Positions 38,501-48,103 of a stretch of 64,000 nt of DNA are shown one piece after another. The notes below the pieces were generated by a model. It searched no databases, had not been told where the DNA came from, and saw only the letters and a program-made list of their open reading frames with translations. Numbering within the stretch: the first letter of the stretch is position 1; every line of letters starts with the position of its first letter. A program made the position numbers and the translations under genes. The stretch covers positions 39,607-103,606 of the forward strand of contig MHBH01000076.1 of the NCBI GenBank assembly GCA_001804805.1, written 5' to 3'. The stretch is from Lentisphaerae bacterium GWF2_49_21. GTDB lineage: Bacteria > Verrucomicrobiota > Lentisphaeria > Victivallales > GWF2-50-93.

Positions 38501-39294
38501 AGGAAACGGTCCGCAGCGGCGGATCTCTGACAGTCACGCCCGAACAGGTTGCGGCCGCAGAGCGCAACAAGAGCCGCATGGTTGCTGCTGAATCCAAATT
38601 GCTCAGCACAAAAATCGCTTATGTGAAAACTCCTCCTAAGATAGATGGAAAAGGAGAAGATTGGACGGGCGATCCTGTTGCGCAATGGAACAAGGGCAAC
38701 CAGTTCCCTGTCACAATACGCGCATCCCACGACGACAAGAATCTCTATCTTTTCTATAATGTAAAGGATGGTTCGCCATGGGTGAACAACGGCAAGGACT
38801 GGCAGATGCTGTTCAAGACTGGTGACAGCGTCGACCTGCAGATAGGTTCTGATCCCAGGGCGAATCCCAGGCGCAGTGGTCCGGTTCCCGGAGACCTGCG
38901 ACTTCTTGTGGCGCCGTTCCAGGGAGGGAATATTGCAGTGCTCTACCGCCACCGCCAGCCGGGCGCTGCCGACAGCGTGGTCTTCCAGAGTCCGTGGAGG
39001 AACGAGAAGGTTGATTCAGTAAAGAAGCTTGAGTCGGCGCAGATCGCGGTGACAAAAAGCGGAGACACATACAACGTTGAAGTCGCAGTGCCGTTGAACG
39101 AGCTTGGATTGACATCGTTCGGCAAGACTCTGCGTGGAGACTTCGGCATTATCTACGGGGATGCTGAAGGGACGACGAACATTTTCCGCAACTACTGGTC
39201 GAATCAGGCGACAGGTCTCATAAACGATGTTCCCGGGGAAATAATGCTCTCGCCTAATCTGTGGGGCGATATCACTATGGAGGTGCTGCCATGA
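35575..39294 (+). CDS. giant secreted beta-propeller / CBM9 protein 2 (probable lipoprotein)
   Basis: 1239 residues. The N-terminus MKKTILACLPLALILAYGC resembles a lipoprotein signal, though Ala at -3 is not typical. It contains a shortened CBM9-like part (about 45-205), FlgD-like fold (about 210-285, ASIVIEDEKGNRVRNLISGQ, LMAPGKYQWRA), propeller region (about 290-995) with DKNGDARMQTDE, and a C-terminal CBM9-like domain (about 1010-1239, PPKIDGKGEDWTG, DDKNLYLFYNV). No catalytic signature is seen. GGAAGGAG before the ATG supports the start. Its stop overlaps the next gene (39291), so it is co-translated with a smaller propeller protein. Confidence 0.8.
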   Translation: MKKTILACLPLALILAYGCTDSSRTMPASKDVKASPAAAVEAKEDLTPGITPDEDMLVISNATSPRVAYAAYKKNKFLNAAVSVESFVPLDKNPAIAVKMGIAADKTVVLTEKDASIRKSGNAFVYEFKVPAEKLVAGNEGWEKFRMGISVDWPGGPFGQSRQRETYLQDGGAKATHAGLSSSPDDWQLVNLNEFEKTIADRKLQIAFDFNQPVEGKASIVIEDEKGNRVRNLISGQAMAKGKQRIVWDATNDKGDLMAPGKYQWRAISHPGIKPEYMFSFCDGSGSNHGTQHSAAANGKFLFFGTSVSEGGYEIVQLDLNGKFVRGYNSPMGHGLAKVAVAADDKFLYAAYDGTGWTEHVDRSKPDWKAENKITLVRFALENGNVVDYPQNKRFAIVCSYFVGPGSPGKMPDRTALSGMALLNGRLYIGDSVKNVVMDVDPATGVASRSFPLANPVTLASGGGKLYAVSGKSLLEIDPATGKTLRAISSALEGIPTGLTVGPDGKLYVSDTKSHVVRILDNKGKSAGTIGKPGGITYGSGEVRAKMGGYGEDTQEKLVTAGPYDPLRLHNPSGMVMSPDGHLWVTENERWKPKRLAAYDPVKGTMWKEFFGPTAYGAPGCGFDPEDSTRWFGQGTLFKLDFKEKASTPISTLGGEEGMHYRFWRQDGRTFVIAYGKVTYIEELLPNNTLKPLAFLSSAHQYAYANSWKPCKEFVDAFKRDYPNVKYEWDRSGQPNHGYGMLWVDKNGDARMQTDEIEFSTAADALAGSGWGHDFHDLTIRVPAKVKGKSVMVTLKPDGWWPGGAPKYPALNAAVNAAIPINGPEWTGLETTVDRFGTMIINSDPEMRAFSPEGRMLWGYPNHWTNVHGSHNAPLPSAGELQGILFFTGVAPLDDKSDVMVMNGNHGRAFVMTTDGLYIDEMFPDCRLMTNPQAGGIGILGGECFGGAFGLSKTDGNYYFQGGGIEYRIYRVDGLKETVRSGGSLTVTPEQVAAAERNKSRMVAAESKLLSTKIAYVKTPPKIDGKGEDWTGDPVAQWNKGNQFPVTIRASHDDKNLYLFYNVKDGSPWVNNGKDWQMLFKTGDSVDLQIGSDPRANPRRSGPVPGDLRLLVAPFQGGNIAVLYRHRQPGAADSVVFQSPWRNEKVDSVKKLESAQIAVTKSGDTYNVEVAVPLNELGLTSFGKTLRGDFGIIYGDAEGTTNIFRNYWSNQATGLINDVPGEIMLSPNLWGDITMEVLP

Positions 39295-41009
39295 AAACAG
39301 CCAAAAAGTATTTTTCAATTGTGTTGGTATTGTCTATAATGTCCATCCAGTCCATGGCGGACGTGATCACCTGCGAAGGCGTCCTGGGAAATTCAGGAGA
39401 GCAGGGGGCGTCGCTTGTCCGACTTGAGGATGGAGTGACAAGCGGCTTCGGCATCGTGTGCGACCGATATGGTTCGTTGTGGGACCGTGGTGGTTCCAAC
39501 TTGAACCGTTATGCGGTTGATGGGAGGCTTCTGGCTTCCTACAAGCTGCCCAAGGTCCAGGTGGACCGTAACTCCGACATGATCGCGCTCATCGGAGATA
39601 CGCTCATCCTGCGCCTTGGCAACCAGCTTTATTCGCTTTCAATCGATGCGCCTGCGGGAACTGAAGTCCAGCCCATGAAAATTGAAGCGAACAAGATGTC
39701 GCCCTCATCAAAGGATGGATGGTTGATCGCTTCGAAGGGCATGGATGTCTTCCTCGTGAATGCAACCGGCGAGAAAAAACCTGTTGCCACATTGAAGAAG
39801 AATCCCGAAGGACTGATCTTCGGACCCGACGGCATAATCTGCGTCGTTGTCGACTGGAAAGTTTTCAAGGTTGTTCCCGGATCTGCGGATGGGATTGAAC
39901 TTATCGCTCCAGTTCCCGGGGAACGGCCGTTGTACCTCGATGGCAACTGGTATGGAAGCGCATGGCACAGCACCCTCCGCCGCTTCGATAAGAATCTCCA
40001 GCCTGCTCCAGGAGTCGTCCTCGGCGGAAATTCGGGATCGTTCATTGGCCATGTGGCGGAACAGTCCGAGGTTGTCAATGGAAGAGGTCTTGCCCAGATC
40101 AGCCCGAACCTGTTTGCGATTTCTGGATTTGGCGGCGTAGCCCATCTGCTTGAGTGGATAGGTGCGGACAAGCGGTTTGAACCGATCAGGAGAATTGGTT
40201 CGGTACAGGTCTGCAACGCAATTGGCCTTGATCGCGAAGGCCGCGCATGGTGCATTTCGGGCAATTGGGATTGGAAGGACAGCCCTTCGACGCCGCAGCA
40301 CTGGGGCGTTCCCGCTCCGGAAAAAGTGTTCGGCATTGCAATGATGGATTCAGACTCTGTCTGTGGATACGGCATCATGTGGGGGAAACCCATGGTGATG
40401 TTCGGCAAGATGGACAAGGAGCTCAGATTGGGAAGGCTCGATTCACAGACAGCCCTGCCAAAAGAGGCGGTCGCTGCAGCAGTCACTGAAATGAACAAGA
40501 AGCGAGTACTTCTTGTCCTTGAATCCAATGGCAAGGTTACCGCGGTAAATATCAATCCTGACGGGGCGTACAACAGCGATGGTGCGCCTGTCCAGCTGAT
40601 TACCGCAATACCCGTCAAGGAATGGACTTCTCTTGCGTCTTCAGGCAAGGACTTGCTGATAGGTGCTGGTGATGGATTCGTGATCGAGTTCGCCAAGGAC
40701 GGAGAAAACTTGAAGGAGAAGCGCCGCTGGAATTCATTCGGACAGGACAACGCAGATAAATTCGGCGCGGCGATCTGGCTGGCAGTGGATTCAGGGAAAC
40801 TCTGGGTTTCAGACAAGACGAGGAACCGGGTGGTCTGCTTTGAGATTGCTTCGGGGAAGCATCTGGCAGTATATGGAATTGCGGATTCCGCAGGAACTGA
40901 AATTTCAAAGTTGAATTCTCCGACAGTCCTCGCAGCACGCGGAACAAGGGCGGTTGTCTACGACAGCGGCAACCAGCGCATATTAAAACTCGAGCTGCAG
41001 GACAAATGA
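39291..41009 (+). CDS. secreted beta-propeller protein
   Basis: 572 residues with a signal peptide (1 to about 24, ending SMA-DV). The mature part is a run of short beta-repeat blades (for example [43 protein letters not shown]), as in NHL or SMP30-type propellers, without CBM9 or FlgD-like parts. GGAGGTG at 39279-39285, inside the previous gene, precedes the ATG. It overlaps both neighbours by four bases (ATGA at each end), so the giant propeller, this protein and the pseudopilin after it are probably made in fixed ratio. Role unknown; carbohydrate or protein binding outside the cell is likely. Confidence 0.7.
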   Translation: MKTAKKYFSIVLVLSIMSIQSMADVITCEGVLGNSGEQGASLVRLEDGVTSGFGIVCDRYGSLWDRGGSNLNRYAVDGRLLASYKLPKVQVDRNSDMIALIGDTLILRLGNQLYSLSIDAPAGTEVQPMKIEANKMSPSSKDGWLIASKGMDVFLVNATGEKKPVATLKKNPEGLIFGPDGIICVVVDWKVFKVVPGSADGIELIAPVPGERPLYLDGNWYGSAWHSTLRRFDKNLQPAPGVVLGGNSGSFIGHVAEQSEVVNGRGLAQISPNLFAISGFGGVAHLLEWIGADKRFEPIRRIGSVQVCNAIGLDREGRAWCISGNWDWKDSPSTPQHWGVPAPEKVFGIAMMDSDSVCGYGIMWGKPMVMFGKMDKELRLGRLDSQTALPKEAVAAAVTEMNKKRVLLVLESNGKVTAVNINPDGAYNSDGAPVQLITAIPVKEWTSLASSGKDLLIGAGDGFVIEFAKDGENLKEKRRWNSFGQDNADKFGAAIWLAVDSGKLWVSDKTRNRVVCFEIASGKHLAVYGIADSAGTEISKLNSPTVLAARGTRAVVYDSGNQRILKLELQDK

Positions 41010-41824
41010 CTTTGCGTATGCAAAATCAGGAAGGCGATAGGCGGTTCACTCTCATTGAACTCTTGGTCGTTATTGCGATCATCGCAATTCTCATCGCATT
41101 GCTGCTGCCGGCGCTTTATTCAGCGAAGGAGACAGCCAAACGGGTCGACTGCTGCGGGAATGTCAGGCAGCTGGCATTGGCGACAATCCTGTATACGACC
41201 GACTACAATGATACCTTGCCGACACAGCCGGTGTGGGGCCACGCAATCTACGGCGATTCAGTTGCACCGGTAAATTCAAGTTCGAATTCAGCAATGCAGT
41301 CCCTGTTCTTGGATTATGTCAAAACTCCGAAGCCGCCGATGTGCCTGTCCCGGACAGGCGCCGATTTCTGGTGGATGTATACTTATGGATATTTCAGCGG
41401 AGGTTCTGCGGATCGTGGAATGACAGTCCAGCAGGCTATACGTGGACTGGGCATGGCCAGGCAATGGAACTGCGGATCGGCCGTTGGTGGCAACATGTTT
41501 GCGATGTGGGGCGACGTTGTCATTCTCTATACTTTTGCCGGAGCATATCCGATGAGTCTCAACAACCATTGGCGGAACAAACGACAGGCGGGAGGCAATG
41601 TAGCCTACAGCGACGGTTCAGCCCGATGGCTTTCGATCATGGAAGGCGACGCCCGAGATGCATACGTCAGGGATGACACAGGCCAGCTTTCGGCTGCAAT
41701 TCCGTTCAATGCGGTATATGTTATAACTGACGGTGACGACAATGCACGCAGTCCATATTTATATCCGGAAGGCTTCGTCCAGATCGGAAAAGATGGTGTA
41801 AGGCTGACAACACTGCTTAATTAA
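41006..41824 (+). CDS. pseudopilin (single prepilin signal)
   Basis: 272 residues. A short basic leader [13 protein letters not shown] precedes [16 protein letters not shown] and the hydrophobic helix; the C-terminal domain has [15 protein letters not shown] (H-X9-DG-type region). This is the ordinary form, with one signal and no inserted repeat, unlike those at 30210 and 59821. Arg stands at -1. Coupled to the propeller gene upstream (ATGA) and followed 12 bases later by the GH2 gene. Confidence 0.88.
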   Translation: MTLRMQNQEGDRRFTLIELLVVIAIIAILIALLLPALYSAKETAKRVDCCGNVRQLALATILYTTDYNDTLPTQPVWGHAIYGDSVAPVNSSSNSAMQSLFLDYVKTPKPPMCLSRTGADFWWMYTYGYFSGGSADRGMTVQQAIRGLGMARQWNCGSAVGGNMFAMWGDVVILYTFAGAYPMSLNNHWRNKRQAGGNVAYSDGSARWLSIMEGDARDAYVRDDTGQLSAAIPFNAVYVITDGDDNARSPYLYPEGFVQIGKDGVRLTTLLN

Positions 41825-41836
41825 TCAGGAGAACAA

Positions 41837-43846
41837 ATGAAGAAGGTTTTCGACTTGTCGCAGCTCGAATGGCGGCTCGCAGGATATGCGCCGTTCGGTT
41901 GGACATTCATGAAGAGCATGGAGATAGGAGCGGACTCAGCATCGGAGATTCCAGCTGTGAGGGCAAGCGTGCCGGGTTCCGTCCAAGGCGCTTTGCGGGC
42001 GGCCGGGAAACTGCCTGACTGGAACATGGGCATGAAGGCTAAGGAATGTGAGTGGGTTGAAAACCGCCACTGGATCTATGAGACGCGTCTGCCCGACAAA
42101 TGGATGAAAGGGAGGAAAGGCAGGAGCTGCCGTCTGCACTGCATGGGGCTCGATTATTCCGGCTGGGTGATCCTGAACGGTACGGAGGTCGGCACTTTCA
42201 AAAATTCGATGATCCCCCATTCGTTCGATCTGGCAAAATCATTGAAGAACTCAAAAAATGTCCTGAGGATCATATTTGACTGTGCACCGAGATGGCTTGG
42301 CCAGTTCGGATATACTACCCGGATGACGGAATGGAAGCCTCGTTTCAACTACACCTGGGACTGGCAGCCTCGCCTCATGCAGATAGGGATATGGGATGGT
42401 CTTTTCCTGGAATTAGCGGATCCGCGTGGAAGCATTTCTTCTTTCCGTAGCCAGCCGGATTACGATTTGTCGAAAAAGTGCGGTGTGCTCAAATGCAATG
42501 GAAGGATTGACAATCCGGCAGGATGCAAGCTCAGGATATCCCTGCTTGATGGAAAGCGCAGGATCACCGTTAATGAGTTTGATCCTAAAGCCTTGGCGCG
42601 TGGGATTAAACTTGGAGATCTTGATGTTTCACCATGGCAGACTAATGGAGAAGGTAAACATCCGCTGTATGATCTCAAGGTGGAGTTGTTCAATCGCAAA
42701 GGGAGGCTCCTTGACGAACGCCGCCAGCGTGTCGGTTTCAAGCATGTTGAATGGACACAGTGCAGGGGCGCCCCGAAAAATGCCGATCCCTGGATCTGCA
42801 ATGTAAATGGCAAGGCGACCTTTTTGCAGGGGGTGGACTGGACTCCAATCCTTCCGAACTTCGCAGATGTCAAGCAGGGCGATTACCGGAAACAGCTAAG
42901 GATATACCGTGACCTTGGATTCAATGTATTGCGTGTATGGGGCGGGGCTGCCCTCGAAAAAAAATGGTTCTACGACTTGTGCGATGAATTTGGAATACTT
43001 GTCTGGCAGGAGTTTCCACTTTCATCATCTGGTACTGAGAACTGGCCGCCGGAGGAGCCGCGACTGATGGATGAACTTGTGGAGATTGCACGCTCATACA
43101 TCGAAAGACGTCAGCATCATGCCAGCCTTCTTCTCTGGTGCGGTGGAAACGAGCTCCAGGGAGATCTGGAAGGCAATAAGAAGGGGACAGGCAAACCAGT
43201 CACGCTCAATCACCCACTGATGAAGCGCTGGAAGAAACTGATTGATGAAATGGATCCAGGACGCCGATTTCTGGTAACTTCTTCTTCAGGTCCGAGATTC
43301 TTCGCGAACAAGAAGGATTTCGGCAAAGGGCTCCACTGGGATGTCCACGGACCTTGGAAATGCGACAGTGATCCGGAGAAGGAATGGAAGGATTACTGGG
43401 AGAACGATGATTCATTGTTCCGTTCCGAGCTCGGATGCCCCAGCGCCAGCCCAGTCGACATCATAAGGAAATATTCCGGTGGAATGCCGGTCATGCCGCC
43501 AAACATGGACAATCCGCTCTGGCGCCGGACGATGTGGTGGGGGCAGTTGCCCCAGTTCATGAAGGAGCACAATCGTGAACCTCGCAATATCGAGGAGTAT
43601 GTCAAGTGGAGCCTGGCACACCAGAGCCATGCCCTTGAAATCGCTGTGCGCGCCTGCAAGGATCGCTTTCCTGGAATAGGAGGTGCCATCATCTGGATGG
43701 GGCGCGACGCCTTTCCATGCATGGCGAACACGTCGATATTCGATTTCCATGGCCGCCCTAAGCCTGCGGCGCTGGCGGTCGGAAGAATATTCAGGGGACA
43801 ATTGAAAAGTGACATAAACGGTGGCTCCAAGGCAAATGAAAAATAA
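41837..43846 (+). CDS. GH2-family glycosidase, beta-mannosidase-like
   Basis: 669 residues, no signal peptide. The N-terminal sugar-binding jelly roll (about 1-195) has VPGSVQGAL and NRHWIYETRLP; an Ig-like domain follows; the TIM barrel contains RVWGGAALEKKWFYDLCDEFGILVWQ-type strands, WCGGNEL with acid/base Glu439 and SELGCPS with candidate nucleophile Glu531. These motifs fit beta-mannosidase/exo-beta-glucosaminidase-like GH2 enzymes that release terminal beta-linked sugars. It is shorter than typical mannosidases (about 800 or more), apparently lacking C-terminal beta domains. CAGGAG before the ATG supports the start. Cytoplasmic action on imported oligosaccharides is inferred. Confidence 0.85.
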   Translation: MKKVFDLSQLEWRLAGYAPFGWTFMKSMEIGADSASEIPAVRASVPGSVQGALRAAGKLPDWNMGMKAKECEWVENRHWIYETRLPDKWMKGRKGRSCRLHCMGLDYSGWVILNGTEVGTFKNSMIPHSFDLAKSLKNSKNVLRIIFDCAPRWLGQFGYTTRMTEWKPRFNYTWDWQPRLMQIGIWDGLFLELADPRGSISSFRSQPDYDLSKKCGVLKCNGRIDNPAGCKLRISLLDGKRRITVNEFDPKALARGIKLGDLDVSPWQTNGEGKHPLYDLKVELFNRKGRLLDERRQRVGFKHVEWTQCRGAPKNADPWICNVNGKATFLQGVDWTPILPNFADVKQGDYRKQLRIYRDLGFNVLRVWGGAALEKKWFYDLCDEFGILVWQEFPLSSSGTENWPPEEPRLMDELVEIARSYIERRQHHASLLLWCGGNELQGDLEGNKKGTGKPVTLNHPLMKRWKKLIDEMDPGRRFLVTSSSGPRFFANKKDFGKGLHWDVHGPWKCDSDPEKEWKDYWENDDSLFRSELGCPSASPVDIIRKYSGGMPVMPPNMDNPLWRRTMWWGQLPQFMKEHNREPRNIEEYVKWSLAHQSHALEIAVRACKDRFPGIGGAIIWMGRDAFPCMANTSIFDFHGRPKPAALAVGRIFRGQLKSDINGGSKANEK

Positions 43847-43859
43847 AAGAGGGAATATA

Positions 43860-44729
43860 ATGAAAATCTGTCTATTGCTTGCCGGCGGTATCATGGCTGA
43901 TGGATCCGCTTCCGCACAGGAAAAGGCGGTTCCGGAAGGATATAAACTTGTCTGGGCTGATGAGTTTGACAAGGATGGCGCAGCAGATCCGAAGAACTGG
44001 AAGTTCGAAAATGGTTTTGTGAGGAACAGGGAGGCGCAATGGTATCAGGAGGAGAATGCATTCTGCAAGGACGGAAAACTTGTCATTGAAGGCCGGCGCG
44101 AAAAGAAACCGAATCCCAATTTCAAGGAAGGCAGCAAGGAATGGAAGGAGAACAGGAAGTTCATTGAATATACGGCTGCGAGCCTGAAGACCGTTGGACT
44201 GCATAGCTGGCAGTATGGACGCTTCGAGGTCAAGGCGAAGATTTCTGCCAAACAAGGATTGTGGCCTGCAATATGGTTCCTGGGTATTTCCGGCGAATGG
44301 CCAAGTTGCGGTGAGATCGATCTCATGGAATATTACAAGGATGACATCCTTGCCAACGCCTGCTGGGGCACGGAGAAAAGACATCAGGGCAAATGGTCCA
44401 CCACCAAGAAACCTGTGAAGTCCTTCAATGATCCGGACTGGGATCAGAAGTTCCATGTGTGGCGCATGGACTGGGACAAGGATTCGATCAAGCTCTATGT
44501 CGATGACATCCTCCTCAACAATGTCGATGTGAACAAGACTGTCAATCCTACCGACAAAGGTCCGAAGAATCCTTTCCGCCAGTCGCACTACATGCTTCTG
44601 AATCTTGCAATAGGCGGTGACAACGGGGGTGATCCTTCGAACACGGCTTTCCCGACACGCTACGAGATAGACTATGTCCGCGTCTATCAGAAGGTCGATT
44701 CTTCAAATAAGGATACGGAGAAAAAATAA
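43860..44729 (+). CDS. GH16-family endo-beta-glucanase (laminarinase-like)
   Basis: 289 residues with a short signal peptide (about 1-20, SASA-QE). The single GH16 jelly roll has WADEFDKDG at the start, SWQYGRFEVKAKIS, and the catalytic signature GEIDLMEYY, in which Glu152 is nucleophile, Asp154 assists and Glu157 is acid/base. WPAIWFLG and the C-terminal YEIDYVRVYQK are typical of bacterial beta-1,3-glucanases, although agarase- or carrageenase-like specificity cannot be excluded. GAGGG at 43850-43854 supports the ATG at 43860. Last gene of the plus-strand run, 13 bases after GH2: GH16 would cut outside the cell and GH2 trim products. Confidence 0.88.
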   Translation: MKICLLLAGGIMADGSASAQEKAVPEGYKLVWADEFDKDGAADPKNWKFENGFVRNREAQWYQEENAFCKDGKLVIEGRREKKPNPNFKEGSKEWKENRKFIEYTAASLKTVGLHSWQYGRFEVKAKISAKQGLWPAIWFLGISGEWPSCGEIDLMEYYKDDILANACWGTEKRHQGKWSTTKKPVKSFNDPDWDQKFHVWRMDWDKDSIKLYVDDILLNNVDVNKTVNPTDKGPKNPFRQSHYMLLNLAIGGDNGGDPSNTAFPTRYEIDYVRVYQKVDSSNKDTEKK

Positions 44730-44778
44730 CGACGGATTCCCTCTATTCCCTTGCCTCATTAAATTTACACATTCCAGC

Positions 44779-44806
44779 TTGACAATTATACTGATATAAA
44801 TATATT
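44779..44806 (+). promoter_or_regulatory. promoter of the IclR-glycyl radical locus
   Basis: TTGACA at 44779-44784, 16 bases, TATATT at 44801-44806, in a strongly AT-rich stretch that contains further TATAAA/TATAAT boxes, ahead of the GGGAGG ribosome-binding site. Confidence 0.6.
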
Positions 44807-44833
44807 ATAAATATATAATAAGCAGGGAGGGGT

Positions 44834-45625
44834 ATGAAACGCAGCAAGACGAATTATTCGGTTCCGGCGGTCGACCGGATGCTCGACATAATTGAATTCC
44901 TGTCATCTAACAGGAAATCGTGCGGCATAACGGAGCTTTCAAAGGCGTTGAAGATCAATACGAACTCGATCTTCAGGATCATGAAGAGGCTCGTGGAACG
45001 CGGATATGTCGAACTTGATCCCAGCGGAAAATACCAGCTCAGCACGAAATTCTTCACCATCGGCATGAGCCTTTACACGAGGTTCGAACTGCGGCAATGC
45101 GCCAGGAAACATCTCGAATGGCTGAGCAGCGAGACAGGAGAAACGACGCAGATCCATATCCCCGATGGAGAACAGATGCTGGTCATGGACACAGTCGTTC
45201 CGCATGCAAGCTATTTCCTCCAGGTCATCCCGGGATCCCGCGTCTATTACCACAGCAACGCGTTCGGGAAGGCCGTACTGGCGTTCATGGATGAGAAGGA
45301 AATCAGGGCGATACTTCCGAAGAATCTCCCTTCTCTCACAAAAAATACAATTACTGATATAAATGTCCTCATATCCCAGCTGAAAAATGTCAGGAAGACC
45401 GGCATTGCGTTTGACGCTGAAGAATACAACTATGGTGTTTTCTGCATAGGTTCGCCGGTCTTTGACATTGAGGAGAAGGCTGTCGCAGGACTCGGAATAA
45501 CCGGGCTGACCGGCAGATATCACAGTTCCGACAGCAAGAAGATCATCAATGCCGTGCTCGAGACCGCACGCAGGGTTTCTGCGGAAACCGGATATGAAGG
45601 AGATTATTTTGCAAAATTCAAATAA
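44834..45625 (+). CDS. IclR-family transcriptional regulator
   Basis: 263 residues. N-terminal winged helix (about 8-70: VPAVDRMLDIIEFL, CGITELSKALKINTNSIFRIMKRL) and C-terminal effector domain (about 85-255) with YHSNAFGKAVLAFMDEKE and AEEYNYGVFCIGSPVFD, both typical of IclR. It binds DNA as a dimer or tetramer and responds to small metabolites. GGGAGGGG before ATG 44834. It is the first gene of the cluster with two glycyl radical enzymes and one activase, so it probably controls them; a 140-bp spacer carrying a MITE-like element separates it from the first. Confidence 0.9.
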   Translation: MKRSKTNYSVPAVDRMLDIIEFLSSNRKSCGITELSKALKINTNSIFRIMKRLVERGYVELDPSGKYQLSTKFFTIGMSLYTRFELRQCARKHLEWLSSETGETTQIHIPDGEQMLVMDTVVPHASYFLQVIPGSRVYYHSNAFGKAVLAFMDEKEIRAILPKNLPSLTKNTITDINVLISQLKNVRKTGIAFDAEEYNYGVFCIGSPVFDIEEKAVAGLGITGLTGRYHSSDSKKIINAVLETARRVSAETGYEGDYFAKFK

Positions 45626-45626
45626 C

Positions 45627-45747
45627 TTTAACGCAAAGGCGCAGAGGCGCAATTATGATTTTATTCTTAAAAAGGGGAAATCCCATTATTACATTTCAGA
45701 ATAGTATTCCCAATATTTACTTGGCGTCTCTGCGCCTTTGCGTTAAA
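45627..45747. repeat. MITE-like element with 24-bp terminal inverted repeats
   Basis: The first 24 bases (beginning TTTAACGCAAAGGCGCAGAG) are the inverted complement of the last 24 with one mismatch. The 121-bp element begins just after the IclR stop and ends 22 bases before the first glycyl radical gene, so that gene's leader lies against the element. Confidence 0.88.
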
Positions 45748-45768
45748 AATAATTAAGGAGCCATGCAA

Positions 45769-47973
45769 ATGGATTTCAATATCCTTAGGGAACTCGGTGA
45801 ATGGGCCGCACTTGGTTTCTATGAGGCGGTCGAACTGGAGCTTCCATGGCCGGTCAACTATGGCAGGGCCTACAGGCGCATGTATGAGAACATGGATGTC
45901 AGGGTTCCGGACGGAAGATATCTGATACCTGTAGAGCCTTTCGCGAATTCAAGGACCAGGGAATCACACAACATATGGAGCGCCGCCGGACTTATCCTGG
46001 ACTTCAACCACCATTCCGGACTCAAGGTCAACCAGGACATTGCCGATGAAAAAAAGAGCAAGTTCCCCAGGCATGCAAAATTCATAGATGAACTCTGTGC
46101 CGACCTTAATAAGCGCCTTGTTCATTTCGGTGGATACACGCACTCGAATCCTGACATCCGCCGTGTCGTCGGCGAAGGATTCCTCTCAATGGAAAAAGAA
46201 CTCGACAAGGAGCTTGCTGCCGTCAAAACACTGGGTGGAAAAGCTGTTCCCTCAGAATTGAACCTCCTTCTGGCTCTCAAGGAATACACGACAGGAATCA
46301 AGGCATATTATTCCAGGACGCTTAAAGCTCTCATAAATTCTGTTGAAGAGGCAAAAGGCGAACGTAAGAAAAAGCTCGGAATAATCTGCGACTCGTTCTC
46401 CGACTGTTTCATGACGAAGTCCGAGACATTCATCGGAGGATTCCTGGCTGTGAATTTCGCGTGGATGCTTGACGGCTGCGACAGCATTGGCCGTTTTGAT
46501 CAGGCGCTGGGACCTCTCTTCGAAAAAGATTTAAAAAGCGGAAAACTAGATCTGCAGTTCGCCAGGGAGCTGCTCGATGAATTCTGGCAGAACTTTGAAC
46601 GAATGAACGGCTGGAACCTGCAGATAGGCGGCTGGACACCCGATGGTAAGGATGGATGCAATGAACTCACCAGGGAATGCATCCTCGCTTCCGGGCGCAA
46701 CAAGCAGCGCAGGCCCAATGTCGCGTTCAGGATAACTGGAAGCACACCTGACAGTCTTCTGGTCGAGGCATTGAAATCTATCTCCAAGGGAAGTGGAAAG
46801 CCGGCCCTTTACAATGATGACCTATATGTGAAATCTCTCAAGTCCATGGCTCTCGGGCTTACCGACGAGGATTCGCGTGAGATCGGATTCGGCGGATGCA
46901 CGGAGACCATGATATCCGGACTTTCAAATGTAGGTAGTCTCGAAGGGTCAATAAATCTTGCGAAGGCAATGGAGCTTGCCATCTTCGACAGTTTTGATCC
47001 TGTCCGAAAAGTCCAGGCTGGACCGCACACTGGACGCTTTGAAAACTTTAAGACATACGATGAATTCCTTGTGGCGCTGAAACGACAGATCCAGTTCCAG
47101 ACTGATTCGTTCATCGCCTGGGATCATGCTGAACTCCGCAGAAGGTTCACTGCCGGAGATCCGAAGCTCTACAGGACTTTCTTCACAGGGGACTGCGTGA
47201 AAAACAGGAAATCATTTGAAGCAGGAGGAGCCAGATACAACTGGGCGGTTGTGTCATATCAGGGGATTGCTAACACGATCGACGGCGCAGCGGCAATAAG
47301 AAAAACTGTTTTTGATGACAGGAGCATAAGCGCGGAGGAGCTTGTCGGGGCTTTGAAATCGGATTTCAAGGGCTTTGAGAAGATCCGGCGGAAATTGCTT
47401 TCTGTCCCTAAATTCGGGAACGATGACACCTATGTTGATGAAACAGGAAAAGATATAATCAGCTATGCCTGGAACGAGCTTTACAGCCATGAGACACCGA
47501 GAGGCGGGCGCTATATTCCATCCTGCATACTCTTCGTAACCTATCTGTGGGCCGGCCGTGAAGTGGTCGCGACTCCTGACGGGCGCCATGCATTTGAAGC
47601 CCTCGTCGATTCCGTTGGAGCAGCGCAAGGCTGTGATGAAAAAGGACCGACTGCGCTTCTCAAGTCCGTCGCGAAGCTTCCTCTCTGGCTTGCCGCAGGG
47701 ACGCCCGTCCTCAACCTCAGGTTCCAGAAATCCCTTTTCAGCAGCGAAGAGAATCTTGCGAAAATCGCAAAGCTGATCCGTTCGTTCTTCAAGCAGGGAG
47801 GAATGCAGATACAGATCTCGGTCCTGGATACGAAGGAGATGCGGAATGCGCAGAAGACACCGGAGAAATACAAGGATCTCATCGTCAGGATCGGCGGCTA
47901 CAGCGAATATTTCAACGTCCTGGACAAGGAGCTGCAGGAAACGGTCATTGAAAGGACAGAACACGGACTTTGA
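45769..47973 (+). CDS. glycyl radical enzyme 1 (eliminase-type, substrate unknown)
   Basis: 734 residues, somewhat shorter than PFL-like dehydratases (about 780-850). The active-site loop FGGCTE gives Cys377 with Glu379, the Cys-x-Glu arrangement of glycyl radical dehydratases/lyases rather than the Cys-Cys of pyruvate formate-lyase. The C-terminal radical motif is VRIGGYSEYF with Gly710. TPDGRHA occurs before it, as usual in the family. ATG 45763 lies only two bases after AAGGAG, whereas ATG 45769 has eight-base spacing, so the latter is chosen. Oxygen-sensitive, requiring the activase at 50483. Possible reactions include diol, amino-acid or sugar-acid elimination; the sequence does not decide. 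Confidence 0.85.
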   Translation: MDFNILRELGEWAALGFYEAVELELPWPVNYGRAYRRMYENMDVRVPDGRYLIPVEPFANSRTRESHNIWSAAGLILDFNHHSGLKVNQDIADEKKSKFPRHAKFIDELCADLNKRLVHFGGYTHSNPDIRRVVGEGFLSMEKELDKELAAVKTLGGKAVPSELNLLLALKEYTTGIKAYYSRTLKALINSVEEAKGERKKKLGIICDSFSDCFMTKSETFIGGFLAVNFAWMLDGCDSIGRFDQALGPLFEKDLKSGKLDLQFARELLDEFWQNFERMNGWNLQIGGWTPDGKDGCNELTRECILASGRNKQRRPNVAFRITGSTPDSLLVEALKSISKGSGKPALYNDDLYVKSLKSMALGLTDEDSREIGFGGCTETMISGLSNVGSLEGSINLAKAMELAIFDSFDPVRKVQAGPHTGRFENFKTYDEFLVALKRQIQFQTDSFIAWDHAELRRRFTAGDPKLYRTFFTGDCVKNRKSFEAGGARYNWAVVSYQGIANTIDGAAAIRKTVFDDRSISAEELVGALKSDFKGFEKIRRKLLSVPKFGNDDTYVDETGKDIISYAWNELYSHETPRGGRYIPSCILFVTYLWAGREVVATPDGRHAFEALVDSVGAAQGCDEKGPTALLKSVAKLPLWLAAGTPVLNLRFQKSLFSSEENLAKIAKLIRSFFKQGGMQIQISVLDTKEMRNAQKTPEKYKDLIVRIGGYSEYFNVLDKELQETVIERTEHGL

Positions 47974-48103
47974 TAATGAACGTCGAACGTACGACTTAAG
48001 TTCGAAAGTTCGGAAATGCGGGAGTTCGGAAGTTTTGTTGGAGTTCACAGCTTTAGCGTGTTCTTAATTATGGGTTCAGAACTTTATGGAGGAATTAAAT
48101 TAT
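47974..48103. other. spacer between the two glycyl radical genes
   Basis: 130 bp with small inverted pieces (TTCGAAAGTTCGGAA) and a GGAGTTCACAGCTTTAG motif like those at 12359 and 51641; ends in the TGGAGGAA ribosome-binding site at 48087-48094. No gene. Confidence 0.5.

Noticed and set aside
45769..47973. Pyruvate formate-lyase
   Set aside because: Active-site loop has Cys-Thr-Glu, not the adjacent Cys pair of PFL, and the activase has extra cluster motifs.
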